From contig OX388351.1 in assembly GCA_947579665.1 (NCBI GenBank), forward strand, positions 53,576,939 to 53,640,938: a DNA stretch of 64,000 bases, written 5' to 3'. The position numbers and the translations under genes were made by a program. The notes beneath the pieces were generated by a model. The model ran no database searches and was not told the origin of the DNA. It saw only the letters and a list, made by a program, of their open reading frames with translations. Position 1 is the stretch's first letter, and each line of letters opens with the position of its first letter. Positions 34,067-47,343 of the stretch are shown here, one piece after another. This stretch comes from Sympetrum striolatum (lineage: Eukaryota > Arthropoda > Insecta > Odonata > Libellulidae).

Positions 34067-35740
34067 AAAATAAAAACAATAATTTTCAACGTAAATTTTG
34101 GAAAATGCTGATCCTCGTGGTTTATTCTAAGACTGGCATTATTTATTATTGACTTTCAATCAAAAACAACGCAACATAAGGATTCTTCCTTAAGAAGAAA
34201 GAGACCATCAAAATATATAGACATCAATTTGGACATATTTCCTTTTTCTAAGCTATACATTTAAAAACATCTTTTTAGTCTTACCTAACTCAGAATTGTT
34301 ACTATGAACGGGAAATCATATCGGAAACATTTTTATTCCAATTGAAATTCCATAAAGCTGCATAACATATGATTATGCACTTTTAGGTTTCATCGGCTAT
34401 ATTACGAATTACGTATTTTTCCGCAGATAGCACCACTCACGCAGCAACCGGTTAGTGCACGCCTGGTGTATGGCGACACAATAAGTCAAGAATAATAATG
34501 CACATTTCTTGAGATCGATGATTAACTCGAAGATAATTGAATTACGCACCTGACAATTATGTAAATGTACACTAAGTTCTTTGGAATTTTTATGATGTAA
34601 CTCGTAGGCTTGTTCATGGATATAACGCCTAAAACTTTTCAAGAAAAGAGACAATAGGTATCTTAGAAACTTCGCAAACATCAAACGACAACTAAAAGTA
34701 TTTTATCACCTAAATACCAAAGGATGATTGTTGGAGTGTAAATAAATTGATATTGACCTTGTTAGCGGAAAAAAACGAACTTTATGTCCTAACACAGTCA
34801 CATTCTTGTACTGAACAAAGCTTTCTACGGAAAAAAATGTTTATTTGCCTCCCATACCCCGCGAATTACATCTGAACATAAAGATTTAAAGTGACATAAC
34901 TAACACTTTATTGTCGAGACGCAAATACATCGTTGGTGAGTGTTACGAAACCGAACGCGACATTGTTGCGTTATGTTATGTATATACGCATCCAAAGGAA
35001 CACCTGGTCTTCGGTAGCGTTCGGAAGGCGGATTAAAATTTTCCGCAATTCGCACCGGGGCACTAAAAAGCTCCGTTTATCGGGACTGACGCAAGAGGAC
35101 GATAGCTCTAAATGGAAGGTGGAAATGATGATAGAGGCGTGGTCGCGATTCGACCGACGGAGATTTATGCACTTAAGAGGAGAAGAGACCTGGAGAAAGA
35201 GGCGTAATACACCCGCGACCCATTTTACTAAATTATACGGGCATATAGCACGAGGAAGCCGCGCCCATATTACCGAATGGCGGCCCAATCGAGGAGATTG
35301 ACTCCGCCGCGGGCGAGGTCAACAATGGCGGGAAAAAAAGAGCTACGATTTGTGTCCGCACTTTTCGCGCCAATCCACAACAATCAGGTAAATAAATCTC
35401 CATTTAACCGATCGAATTTACGACGCGGCGAGCGAATTATAAGCAACTACACGCACGAATCGTTGGAAATAGAAGTTTTATAAGCAATAGCGAAACGTAG
35501 TATTAGGCCCGGTGCCAATAAATTCATAATTTCCCTTCCAAAAGGTTTTCCCTTTCGCACGAGTCTATAATTAACATAATGAGAGGGGCGAATGGCGGCA
35601 CATAAATTTCCGCGGACAGTAATTGCCGAATTTATGTGCACAATTAAAACTTCTTACCGTTGAGAATGCGCGAACCGTGGATGATCTAAGAAGATAAAAC
35701 AGCGGAACACTTACCTGCAAAAAAAAGAAAATTTATGTTA
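34067..35740. other. Non-coding DNA with a strong CpG island at ~34920-35660
   Basis: No gene recognised. 34067-34900 is AT-rich. The island 34920-35660 carries frames of 122 codons (plus 34933-35301) and 105 codons (minus 34971-35288) that mirror each other. Its distal part (35440-35660) mixes CpG with TAAT/ATTA motifs (ccaataaattcataatt, ataattaacataatga), the appearance of a conserved developmental enhancer; that is inference from composition only. Confidence 0.4.
35598..35639. repeat. Perfect 11-bp hairpin within the CpG island
   Basis: GCACATAAATT (35598-35608) and AATTTATGTGC (35629-35639) are exact reverse complements around a 20-nt CpG-containing loop. TTTATG-type cores lie in both arms. 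Possible roles are a paired transcription-factor site or an RNA stem. Confidence 0.6.
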
Positions 35741-35744
35741 GAAC

Positions 35745-36090
35745 AGGATAAACAAATACGGCATAAAAGGAATTTCCTAATTTTACTGTTATGACGAAGG
35801 CACTCTTGCAATTACAACCATCAGCATATATAAATTAGATTACTTTTGCTTCAGATGAAAAATTTTCTCATACATTTTAACATTTTATTACTTATTTTTT
35901 CCAAATAAAAAGTATAATTCAGACAAATAATATGGCACAAAAGCGATTTCCTAATTTTACGGTTATAATTGAGGCAAACTCGTAATTATAATGATCATTA
36001 TTTTTATTTTACTTCCCTCCATAGCTCTTCTGATTCAAAAATTATTTCTCACGCAAAGCTAATATGCCATTATTATTTTTTATGAAAAAG
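35745..36090 (+). repeat. Diverged tandem duplication, period ~174 bp
   Basis: 'acaaatacggcataaaaggaatttcctaa' near 35751 is echoed by 'acaaataatatggcacaaaagcgatttcctaa' near 35923. 'atttcctaattttac' is at 35772 and again at 35946. The order 'gttat', 'gaggca/gaaggca', 'aattac/aattat', 'cttc.gat.caaaaatt' and 'tctca' is then shared. Two copies, old. Confidence 0.65.
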
Positions 36091-39000
36091 TCAAAGTAGT
36101 AATTTACGTTAGTACTTTAGGGAAGCATTCCCATAACAAAACACGACCTCAATGTCAATTACCCTGTGACGTTATGATAAGATATTCACATTCATAGGTG
36201 TATATATTTTCATAGGCAAGAAAATCATCCAGTAGAAAACAGAAGTAAAACACGAAATATCTAAGTAAAGAGGAACAAGGAAGTTGAAATATCAGTGGGA
36301 AAGGATAATATTGGGTAAATATATAAGAAAGGAAAAGCTACTAAAATAGATAAGGAAATAATATACCCGCCCTTTTTGGAATTTTTAGCAGAAATAGCCG
36401 GTTATCAATTTTCTATTCTAAGAATTTCCCAATAGATTTTTTCCCTCAAAACAACCATAAGAGAAATTACGAATTTTTAATAATAGCGCAAAGAGGTAGA
36501 AATATAACTCTAAATGGATTACGTTAGCTAAACATACCAGGAAAAGTTACAAAAAAAAGATAAAACTGCCCAACTTTTTTAGGGTTGAGCCGAACATTTC
36601 TGAAGATAGAGTTTTATCAGGCAGGAGGTCGAGGACCTTTCAGGAAGCAAATTTTTGGTACGAAAATAACCCGAATGTAAAAATGAAGTTTTTAAAAATA
36701 GGTTTGAATTATATTTTCGCGATCTTGTTAGTCTATGAATCGACATCGAAAGCGCCGTATAGGTTTTATGCTGTCTACACAGCATATAAAGACTTTTTGT
36801 AGGATAATTAATATTTTAACTGAATAAATACTTTTTGGTCACGAAAATAGTCAAAATGACATATAATTTTTCAATGAAAACTGTTATACTCACTCGAACT
36901 TTTGAAATTAAATAAAATAATAAAACTCTGTACTATGAAAGAATGTGGCCACAAATTTTTTTGTTTCTTTGTTTCAATAAATGTTACGAAAATATACTCA
37001 TTTTTACTGCCAGCGGAACGGTCAGAACGTGTATTACTTTAAAGATTCTACAAAAATGCTTTACAAAAGAAAAGATATACCAGTAGAACGCGTACGATAT
37101 GAATACCAATCAAATACATCAAACTAGGTTATTTCTAGAGAATAATTTAAGTTTTATTGATATTTGTTTTTATGAACACTATCCAACGTGTATTGCATGA
37201 AAACACGGTTGAATATGTGCAATTTAAACATTTAAATTTAATACGAATATTTTCCACACCATTTCTAATACGACAGTGATTATAAATGAGTATTACTACC
37301 TGATTTTCTATCCCACATGTAAATTCAATCATATCACTATCGTACTAATAACGTTTATTTGAATGATTTTTAGAGCGAAAAAGATATTAAAACCAAATTG
37401 CTGCACACGACGTAATACAGTAAAAACTTAATTTCGCGGTTGTTTCACTGATGGCGTCAGGAAAATTATCCGTCGAAATTAACTTTTAAACGGAAATTTG
37501 ATAAATAATCATCAACAAAAGAGGAAAACTCAATTTCCGTCTTATATCTTAAATGCATTAAATCTTTCCACTTCCGAAAAAAGATTTCAGGAATTCGGAA
37601 AGTAATTAGTGACGCCCGTTTTCGAGCCCACTGCTTGATTTCCTCTTCTAATTTTTCCTAGAAATAATAAATGGAGAAAGGAAAATTGACTGAATATTTC
37701 GCATGACTCTTAAGTCTGATATTCAAAAGCTTTTTATGACGGAGAAAGTAGAAGTTATTGAGCATTAAACAATGCAATGTATCATGATATGCCTTCAAGG
37801 GTTTGGTTGAGCTGTAAGTAAGGTCAAGTAAATTAAAATCAACTACAGATATGCAATGATTCGAGAAAAACCGCTGAATAAGAGGCGAATAATTCAAGGA
37901 TTTTTCGTCTAATAGAGAAAACTCCTTGATACGACACTAGCTGCCACGCTGGCTGTACAAATAGGCTCGACGAAAGTTTTCATTGAAGCAATATTTTTCG
38001 TCTTTTTCCCGAACTTTCACTTTGGCTTTTTCACGAATAAACGAAGATTTGACTTTCATTGAATCGAAATCACCGAATATGAAGTCACGAATTTGCTCGA
38101 AAATATTTTACATAGAAAATAAAATCAGAAAATGGATGAAAATGATCCTTAGTGAAAGAGCTACTTAAAAAAGACAATAGTAACGGATTCAGATGGTGAC
38201 AGTTTTCGTATGATTTCCGAAGGAGCTTTAATGTATGTTTCGTAAGTACTCAAGTAGATTTGTTAAAATATCAATTAATTCCTATCTTTCGTAATTCAAT
38301 CTATCTTTCCCAAACTAATTTACGATTCGTTTTTTTCTTTGTTTTTGTGTTGCTTTATTGTTTAATAAATCTTTTATCTGTTGTTATAATTTAATGTAAT
38401 TGGCGAAAACATGCTGTTTTGAATTTAAATAAAACATTTCATTTTTTCCTTGAGAATCGATTGCAGCAAACGGTGTTCCATGAAACAGAAATATCACCTG
38501 CCTATGATTTTATAATAGTCAAACCTAACCAAAAAGGATCATATGCACTCAATATAAAATTTATTTTTCCTTTGTGGAATCCACGTATGTCATAACAGAC
38601 TTAAAGTCAAGCAATTTCTATTTGAAGGACAATTTTCGTCGAAGGGATTCCAACGGAAATGAAAAATGACAGCACACATGAAAGTTCTCCACAGCGGAAA
38701 CTCTGTTATCTGCACCGTTGGGTTTCCCTTTCCCAATTCACGTCCGCTTTTGCTCAACTCGCTAAATATTGCATATTCCTCAGAAGTGCATCTGAAGTGA
38801 CTGGCTTTGAAGTTCCGTGACCCACTTGCTGAGCAGATGCCAATGAAAATTAATTCTTCATTTTTCCCATGAAAAACTAAAATTGGAAGAATGACGACCA
38901 CAGACCACAAAGTTAAGGAAAATGGGTACATCTCCAGAAAATCAATATCGTCTCACACTTGGAATAGAAACACCATACATGTATATCTAGCTCGAGTATA

Positions 39001-40520
39001 CGCTATTTCCTTTGATGTGAATAATCGACCTTGGGGATTGCACTTTCCTTATGGAAGTTCGCAGAAATCTTTAACATCATATTCAAGGAATCTTCTCGCG
39101 AAATCACGATGACAGCCTCCAAATAGAGTTACCCAATCCTTTTGAAGTCAAGGCGACTAAAAAATATCAGAAACCCAATTTCCTAAACACACAAAAGTTA
39201 GGCTTTATCTTTGCACTACACCAAGATATCTTCAATGAAACAGCACTAATTCCCATTTAATTCTGATTTTTAATCTGGAATAGTTTACTTCGATTAATAA
39301 TTAAGATCCTATTCTAATAACTAAAATATAATATACTGCAAATCGTTTTAAATCTTAGTATGCACGACATTTACGAAATATTTTGAATTTTATCGCAAAA
39401 ACTTACGCAAAAATGCAAAATTCAATCTCGGTAAAATTTCAGGAATTTCTAATACCTTATCAAGGAATTTGTGCTCTTTCCATATATTTTTGTATTCTTC
39501 TGGCGATACTAATCAGAATATAATGATAGTAAAATCTCTTGAAATTATTAGGTAGAAGCCACCCTATAAATCAATTTTATTGGTTTAAACTTACATATTT
39601 TGAACGTAAACGATCCTAAATCCTCACAGGGTTTTCCAAACATAAAAAAAGAATTTTTAAGCCGAAGAAGTCTGCAGGTAAATAAATTTCATCTTGAAGT
39701 TCGAAGTAAGTAGGTATATTCATGGAACCTATTAACTTGCTTACCCTAAAAGTAAAATCAAGATAGTTGTCACTATTGAAAAATAAAAAATGGAATGAAT
39801 AGCTAAACTTATCGAAAACATCATTGAAAACTTTGATGTAAAAATATCCTCGTTGTTTCTCTTTGGACGGTTTCATTGATTTATGATTATTTTAAATGAA
39901 ATAAAGTTTTCGCGAATTCTTTTAACGTATTATTTGAGGAAATCATTTTTCACTAATAATATTTGCGCGTTTCAGTTAATCATAATGCATAAATTTTCTT
40001 TTCTTAATTTAAACGATACGTTGAAATCGATTTCATTACTTAATTGACCTGATAATAGTTCGTTTTACAATAATTTTAAACAATTATTACGACATATTTC
40101 CAAACTATAAACATTCCAAACTGCTAAGAAAATCTTTCAAACCTTGAAGAGGTACAACCTATGGAGAAATGGAATGCGTAGGACTGACCATTCATTTAAC
40201 ACTCAGATATGGAACAGCTCGGAGGGTCAGTGGGAGCTATATTTAAACCCTAAAGTCGACGTAGTAAGTCATCTGTCAATGATGAATAGTTGTTTTTTAC
40301 TTTCAGACATCGACAGCCGCAATGCGGACTTCCCGTTTCCAAGCGACCGCTACGAGCGCATTCCTCACGCATTCCTTCTCTTTAAAACAGGAGTACCGCA
40401 CGGGTCAGTTATTCCGCCTCATCCGTTCATGAAATGGATATATATCATCCCCAGGACTGGGGCAGACATAAGAAATACGCCCTTCGTAAATAACTAAATA
40501 CACCAAAATCTTTAAGTGTA
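36091..40520. other. Mainly AT-rich non-coding DNA; islands at ~38620-38860 and ~40140-40500
   Basis: No gene recognised. The minus frame at 38590-38931 (113 codons) and the plus frame at 40144-40497 (117 codons) lie in slightly GC-richer patches and carry no known motif. The second ends just before the 40.5-kb tandem array. 36860-38600 and 39280-40130 are AT-rich and unremarkable. Confidence 0.4.
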
Positions 40521-40783
40521 GTGACGTAAACAAACAAAAATAAACAAAATGGCTACCATAGCAACATCACGAAAGTACTTAGCAAATATGCAAACAAAAA
40601 TAACTACGAGCAGATACGTAAATAAATAAAGTAAAAATCAATAAGTACAGAGACGCAAATAAACAAAATGGCTAACATAGCAACCTCACAAACGTATTTA
40701 GCAAAAAAGTAAATCTGTATACAAAAAATAAATAAATACGTATAGAGACGTAAATAAACAAAATGGCTACCATGGCAGCAAGT
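40521..40783 (+). repeat. Minisatellite of ~95-119 bp, three units
   Basis: Each unit has 'g.gacg.aaa.aaacaaaatggcta.cat.gca.c', with the AAACAAAATGGCT core at 40542, 40661 and 40756 (spacings 119 and 95 bp). Between cores is an A-rich stretch with 'cttagcaaa/ttagcaaa' and 'aaataaata'. The size difference comes from the A-rich spacer. The third unit is truncated by about 40783. Confidence 0.8.
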
Positions 40784-43700
40784 CAAGAAATTGTTTATTT
40801 ATCAACCCCGACAAAAATATTCTAGATTCACCAAAAACGTACAACTGAAAATCTCTCAGAAAATTATAAAATACTAGTATGTCGAATGATGCGTGATTTA
40901 TTCGCACTGAACATCTGCTTAAGAAATAAGAAACTAGACGCAAACATTCGAGTTTAAATTAGAAAATTACGCAATCTGAGGAATTTTACGGGTCGGCAAA
41001 TCGTGCTGAGAATGTTAGCAAAATGTTAAATCACCAATCGTATGTTTACTATCCAATCGAGAAGCTGTAAATTATACTTATCAAACTATTCTAAGATTGA
41101 ATCGCTCTGCACGATTTAGATACATCTAAAAGCCTAAAGGGATGGTTAGCACATAAGTGCCACTTAAGTGGCGAAAATAAGTTTATGATGGTTAACAAAT
41201 AAATGGTTTATTCCAGGATTTCAAATCGGCAACGAATGGATACAAAAGAATCCGACGTAATTTATTATCAGGTTGTATGCGCAATAAAACAGCTGAATGA
41301 ATAACCATCACTCCATAAATCATTTTCTCGAAGACATTGCCCTTGTTAACCTCCAACAGATAATCGATTTCCATTCAAAATATACTGAAAATTTTCATGT
41401 AACTAACATATTACGAAAATCCCAAAAGAGAACCGTAGAAGAACCAGAAAACATTAACGAGAATTTGAAATTAAATTTATTCTAACACACTTCAGGCTGA
41501 TCGACCTTTAATAAAGAATTATTTACTACCCCTGATTTAACTGAGAAGCAACATAACCAATTTATGAGTTTCTGAGCGATAACTATGAAAAAATTATATT
41601 TCTATAGAAAAAACAATTGGAAAACCATAAAAGCAAAACTAGAATTGTAACCATTACTTATCAAACAAAATAAAAAAACTCCACTGGATAAAAATAGGTC
41701 AATTAATTAAAGTTATGGAAAGCTTAAATTTTTAAAGGGAAAATAGCAGAAAATTTACATTTTTTTGCTCTCCTAGTTTCCTTTCATGGTCATTTGATTT
41801 AGGTGATTGCTCTATGACAATCTAATAATAATTGTTGTACTCTTATTTTTTAAGTTAGATTTATGATGCTATACCATAGACTAATTCCGATATCAGGGTA
41901 CTTATTGTAAAGGTCAAAAACTTAGCTGATATATAAATAAACAAATATTTTATTTACGCAAAAATACTGCCGTGATTGAATAAAAAACCGTTGTACAGAA
42001 TAAACATTATTGTAATTCAAGATTTTACTATTTATTATTAATATCTCATATTATAAACTGTTACTATTATTAATAACGTAGCATTTCCATCAGCAACCAA
42101 TCCAACCTAACTGTAAATACTACATACCGTCCAAACAATGAACAATAACATTTAGGACGTACTTACAACAATGTAAGGTTAAACTTGAAAAGGAGATATT
42201 GCTTAAGGCAACAAAGCAATTAAGGGTCCAACAATACCACCCGGAACTGAGCGGGAAACCTAATATTGTATAACAAGGATATTAATAAGGAATTCCCGCA
42301 TTTCAAATTAAAATCGGTTTTATACCACGTATTTTAATTTCGCAAAGAGCCGTTGGACAAGGACGCATTCCGCAAGTTCGCTCATGTCTAGTCGCGTCGA
42401 CATTGTTCCATATCCCCATTTCTGTTGTTCCGCGTGAGGAGTCGAGGCCGATGGCGGCTTCGCAGAAATCAAACCATATAAACCCGCATCCGCATAGCGC
42501 GGGAAGAATGCTGCTCTTTCGAACATCCTATTCACAATGTGGAAGGTCGATCAAGGGTGCGGGAAGGCCGGGGGAGACACACCTTGACCGTGTTGTACTC
42601 TCAAGGAGTACCTTAGGCCAAACTTCACTACAGCGCTGTACTTTACAGATCATTCTAAAAGTATTTAGTCCTCCGACAGGGGTTAAGCATTATTTATCTA
42701 TAACTCACAAAAGGAGAAGGGCGAACCTCTTTAGGGTATCACTAGGTTTATTTGTGAAAATACAATATAAATGCTTTTAATATTAAAAATAATGTGATTA
42801 TCGAATTATTACAAAATTATTATCGTTACCATACGAAGATTACCGTGATTTCCTAATACTTTTCGCTACACTGTTACAATTATTATTTATTGTAAATGTC
42901 TTAAATAAATCTAACTGTTTAACAGCTATGGAGGGCTTTAGACATACTAATGTTTTGGTATCTTTGCAAGAATTTAGATGTATGTGCATTAGCAAGAAAT
43001 ACAAGTTAAATATTTTACTATGAAATTCAAAAACAACTTTCTAACAGAAACGAATAAACTCCATTTAATTGAACAATTTTGATGTCAACATTTTAAACAG
43101 ACAGCAATTAAAAATGAAAACAATTCAGTGTTTAATGATCTCTTTTCTACAGAATACATTGCATATTTCTTGCCAAATCAATGCTTAGCAACGAAAAAAA
43201 CTAATATTACAAATCATTAAATGATTCAAATTAAATTGAGAGATATTTACGAGAAATCTTTATTTCAATTTGCACCACACGTACATTTATGAAATACATT
43301 CGCGTTCTAATATTCGATTACGCAGAGTAAACTACTTTTCTATTACTCACGTATGTTCTACACGTTTCAACCTGTGATTTTTTCAGTGATATTGACGCAT
43401 AGAGACGAAAATCTTATCACCATACACCATAATGTATCAAATTAAAAATAAAGCCTCAGAAATGACCTAGATAGGCAAATGCCAACATTTAGCCATTAAA
43501 ACCGTTTACGTCAAGAACAGCGACGAGTCCACTCAAAAAGCCTTAGAAGGAACGTTTATAGCAGCCGAAAATAATCCGTTACACAGGACTAGACAGCGAC
43601 GATTCCCTCAAATCTGTTGGCAACATGCAATCCTCGAGGGACCAACAATTTCGGATGCCACGCACGTGTTTGTCGAAACTCCCGAGAGACACAAAAACAA

Positions 43701-46700
43701 CAATTATCGGCCGAATTAAGAGGCGTCAGCCCCGACGGAGAAAAAATTAACTATTCGCCGTTAATTACACATTCCGTTCGCGAGTCGCTAAGACGGTTTC
43801 CAAGGTCCCCAATCTCCGTGCCTCTTTCGGCGGGGCCACCTCGATGTCGATGATGGCCATCATCAGAAGCTTAATATCAAAAGCGAATGGGAGCTTGATT
43901 GAGGACGAGTGTTTGTTTTCGAATCTCATCACAGCAACGGTCTTTCATTAGCCCTGAAAGAGAGTCGCAGGCCCATCGCTGGCCATCTCGAATTGAAACG
44001 CCGCGGTGGTGAATCTCGAAATGAACTTAGCGAACTTACAGGTAGCTACACGGAAGTGAAATTGTACATTGTTTTCTTCTTTTCATTGTGAACAAACTCC
44101 ACAAAGTAACACCTGAATTGGCAGTAAAAACTACGAGAAATTGATGACGTCATTCATTAGGTATTGCTGTGATAACAAACAGCTTGTACAAGATAACGCT
44201 GGATCCTTTACAGAGAGAATAATAACCTGTAATGGATCCTTTAATTATGAAAACGAGCATGAAGACGCTTTACGTGTAGAATTTATGAAAACGTAATTTA
44301 GATGATAAAATGTAGGAATGAAGAATGTTCACGAATATGATTTCATTAACCTGCGATGCAATAATAAACTTAGCTAGGCTTACAGTTTATCCAAGAACTT
44401 TATATCAAAACCTTGACGAGATTATTCGTCGAAATATAAAATAATTTTAGAAGATGTAGTACACTTGCGGATCATCATAAAACCATAAGCTCTTAGGTGA
44501 GAGAAACAAGAATGCAGTAATAAATACCTATATAAAGAGAAGTTAAGAAAAGTACCGATTGATGCAAACAATTAAGTAAATGAAATTACACATAAATCAT
44601 ACGTATTATAGCTCAAGAAAGGGAACAACAGTAAGAGCTGACGAAAACATTAAAATTAAATAAGATCACTAATCAATTATTCGCATCATCTATTCCAGTA
44701 ATCATCAATATTATAATTTGGCTGTGAGGAAAAATAGCAATATGTAACTTATGTTTTGCTTGCAAATAAAAAAAAATAATTGAAGAAGTGTAGCAATGAC
44801 AGTACACGCACTTGCTTTTCGATTCTTCGATTTTAATCGAATAATTATATGGGCCGAAAATAAAAATATATTGCTTGATTCGATGTTATTCAACTAGTGT
44901 TACTAACGTAATTAATGCGCCCAGTTATTAAAAATAAAGTTTTGAACGACATAACGCGTTCTCTTTATGTATCCAAATAAATAGCTAAAAAAAAAATCAG
45001 TAAAAAAATCGAGCGGCAGAAAGCTTGATTACTAAGGTTTACGGGTGGTGTTATTCTTGTGAGGACTACTACAACCAGTCCTTGGTGAAACAGGTCCAAA
45101 ACCTACCAAACGTCACCAAACACGAATCATTAGGCATCTCCTTAATGACTTCCGGAATCGGTGCAAAAAACCGAGATAGGATATGCGATCCGTTTCTTGG
45201 ATACCGTCACCAAGGGAACACCTCCTCCTGGTTTCATTCCAAGGATTCATCGATACAATTCGGCCTCACTCAGCAGACTCAACCGCTACGGGGAAAACTT
45301 TCATGGATATTACTCATTCGTTTGAGATTCCTTGTAAGGAAGTTTCTCCCTTGTTTGAGGTGCTATTAAGGAAGGAGAGATCTTGAGACAGTCTCACTGG
45401 TGACCTTAAGTTTCTCCTATGCTTTTTGCCGCTCAACCGATATGGCGTTTTCATAAGCAGCTGGGACAAACACTTGTGCACATCTATATCAATGATCGAC
45501 AGTGGATAATGATCATAAATTTTTCTAACACTACTCCGCAGACATTGTAAAACAAAACGACAATCACATCATTACTCATTAGGACGCAATAATGAGCAGC
45601 TCCGATGAATTACGTTGAGCAATTGATCGATCGTTGACAAGTTGCTATCACGTGTTCAAGCTCGCAACTTAGCTGGAATTCAGTCAACACTGGTATTCAA
45701 TAATCGACGATTGAAAAATACAATCGAATACTTACATATATCATCGATATATAAGAATGTAAACATAATGAGTATGTAACAAGTGATTCTGAAATTCTTG
45801 CTAATAGACTTAACAGAAAAACATTGAAACTAGCGAACAGATAACTTTAAATTGTTTCTATGACAACGAACATCGTACATAATCATTCTCTAAAGCGTTT
45901 TTGCCTAAAATTAGCATCCACGCACACCCAAATGTACACACGCTTGGTAAGGAATACAACCACGGAAACGCCTATTTTTCATTCAAAAGGAAATTTCCTT
46001 TCACTCATGTAATCTACAAAAAAAAACAAATTTAAAGGTATACCAATTTATCTAGTCCCAAAAGAAGGCGATTCTAAAATAGTACAACAATTTACGAGAT
46101 TATTTGTGATAATTATTGATAATGTAATTAACCTAATAGGAACCATATCTCGAGATATAGATATGAGCTCAGCGCTGCAGAGGTTGCGCTAAATTTAATA
46201 AATAAGGCCTTAATTTTATTATTAACGGTTATCTAATTAAACTTAATTTCGTAAGTTAAAGCTGGCGACAATCGATAATGAATTCTTAATGATTTCCAAC
46301 AAATATTAATGGGAAAAAATCTCTGATGGCAACAAAACCTTGTTAGCCAAAATAGCAACGTAGACTAACACGCACCTTCACACCCATGCGATATTTCTTG
46401 AAAAATAAACGGGCTTGTTTAGGAGTTCAGCTAGCAGAAAATGGTTATTCCGACATCTTAGGAGAAAGTTTAGAAGCGATTACAGAAAATACAGGCTGTC
46501 CGAACAGCTTAAAGCTAAACTTGAGCGTAAATCTTGAGTGATTTAGGAAGGACGGTTTTCAGTTCTGAATTATGAGCCATGAATTCCAATACTTAATGAC
46601 AGGCTATTTCCAGGAATTCCGAGACACACGCAGCATGACTATCAGATACCATAGAACTATGAGAAATTTTTTTCATTTTTTATTCGTGTTTGCGTACGAT

Positions 46701-46955
46701 GAGATAAGTATTTTCGAGCATAACAGAGCGTACATATTTTATGACTCGTCCCATTCTTAAAGAACGGCATACACTTAAAGTTTGAAAAAAACTCACAACA
46801 CGATCTAAATTGCATTATGACTTATTAGCAGTAATACATTCTGATATACTTACATATTTAACATGTATAAAATAATTCTTATATGCTGAATTTATTAATA
46901 AATACCCCCATAAGCAGCCTTTTATATAAACATCCATACTGTAAACAGAAATAAA
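40784..46955. other. Non-coding DNA with islands at ~42330-42680, ~43500-44060 and ~45020-45440
   Basis: No gene recognised. The island at 42330-42680 has frames of 71 (minus) and 125 (plus, 42403-42780) codons. The island at 43500-44060 has three short plus frames. The one at 45020-45440 has a 114-codon plus frame (45025-45369) overlapped by a 67-codon frame. None matches a family I know. Perfect 14-nt palindromes occur at 41159-41172 (GCCACTTAAGTGGC) and 46145-46158 (ATATCTCGAGATAT). A TGACGTCA lies at 44145-44152. The rest is AT-rich. Confidence 0.4.
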
Positions 46956-46959
46956 AGCT

Positions 46960-47030
46960 CAGACGGACTCCAACCTGAGACTGTGACGTTGACAGAATAG
47001 CTTGTTAACCATTCCGACACTTCGTCAACA
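46960..47030 (-). mobile_element. Degenerate tRNA-derived SINE head
   Basis: On the minus strand an A-box-like 'tgtcggaatggttaacaagc' (47000-47019) is followed by a B-box-like GGTTGGAGTCC (46965-46975), at tRNA-like spacing. The B box has one change from GGTTCGAGTCC. The downstream part on that strand is AT-rich without a clear tail. It is a pol III-type SINE relic rather than a tRNA gene. Confidence 0.5.
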
Positions 47031-47081
47031 AATGCTCTTCATAATCATAATATTTTAATAATATTATCGGTTTAATAATAA

Positions 47082-47343
47082 TGCCGCATATAATCGAAAG
47101 TAAACCGACCCGAATATAAGTTAAATGTAGCCTAATTTTATCGCAAAAAACTGGGAAAATGAATGTTAAAAGAATTTTGAACTGAGCAAGTGAGGAATTA
47201 ACGAGCCGAGTTTTGACTGCGGCCGACTTTTTTCAATGAAGAACAGCTAAGTAGGACCCTCAGTCGAGTATAATCCGAAGGGGGGCTTTTATAGCATAAA
47301 AAATGTGCTGAAATACTCGGCTTCTACACGAGTATACATGGTA
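47082..47343. mobile_element. Second copy of the TACCGTAAATACTCG-type element
   Basis: The left end 'tgccgcatataatcgaaagtaa' and right end 'cacgagtatacatggta' are worn versions of the ends at 11387-11799. Shared inner sequence includes 'aattttatcgcaaaaaactgg', 'gagtataatccgaagggggg' and 'aaaaatgtgctgaaatactc'. At 262 bp it lacks the middle block (gcagcagctactgg...) of the first copy, so it is an internal deletion form. Ends are more decayed, so it is the older or less constrained copy. Confidence 0.75.

Noticed and set aside
40521..40783. CRISPR array
   Set aside because: Units are 95-119 bp with A-rich variable spacers and only three copies, in a eukaryotic sequence; this is a minisatellite.
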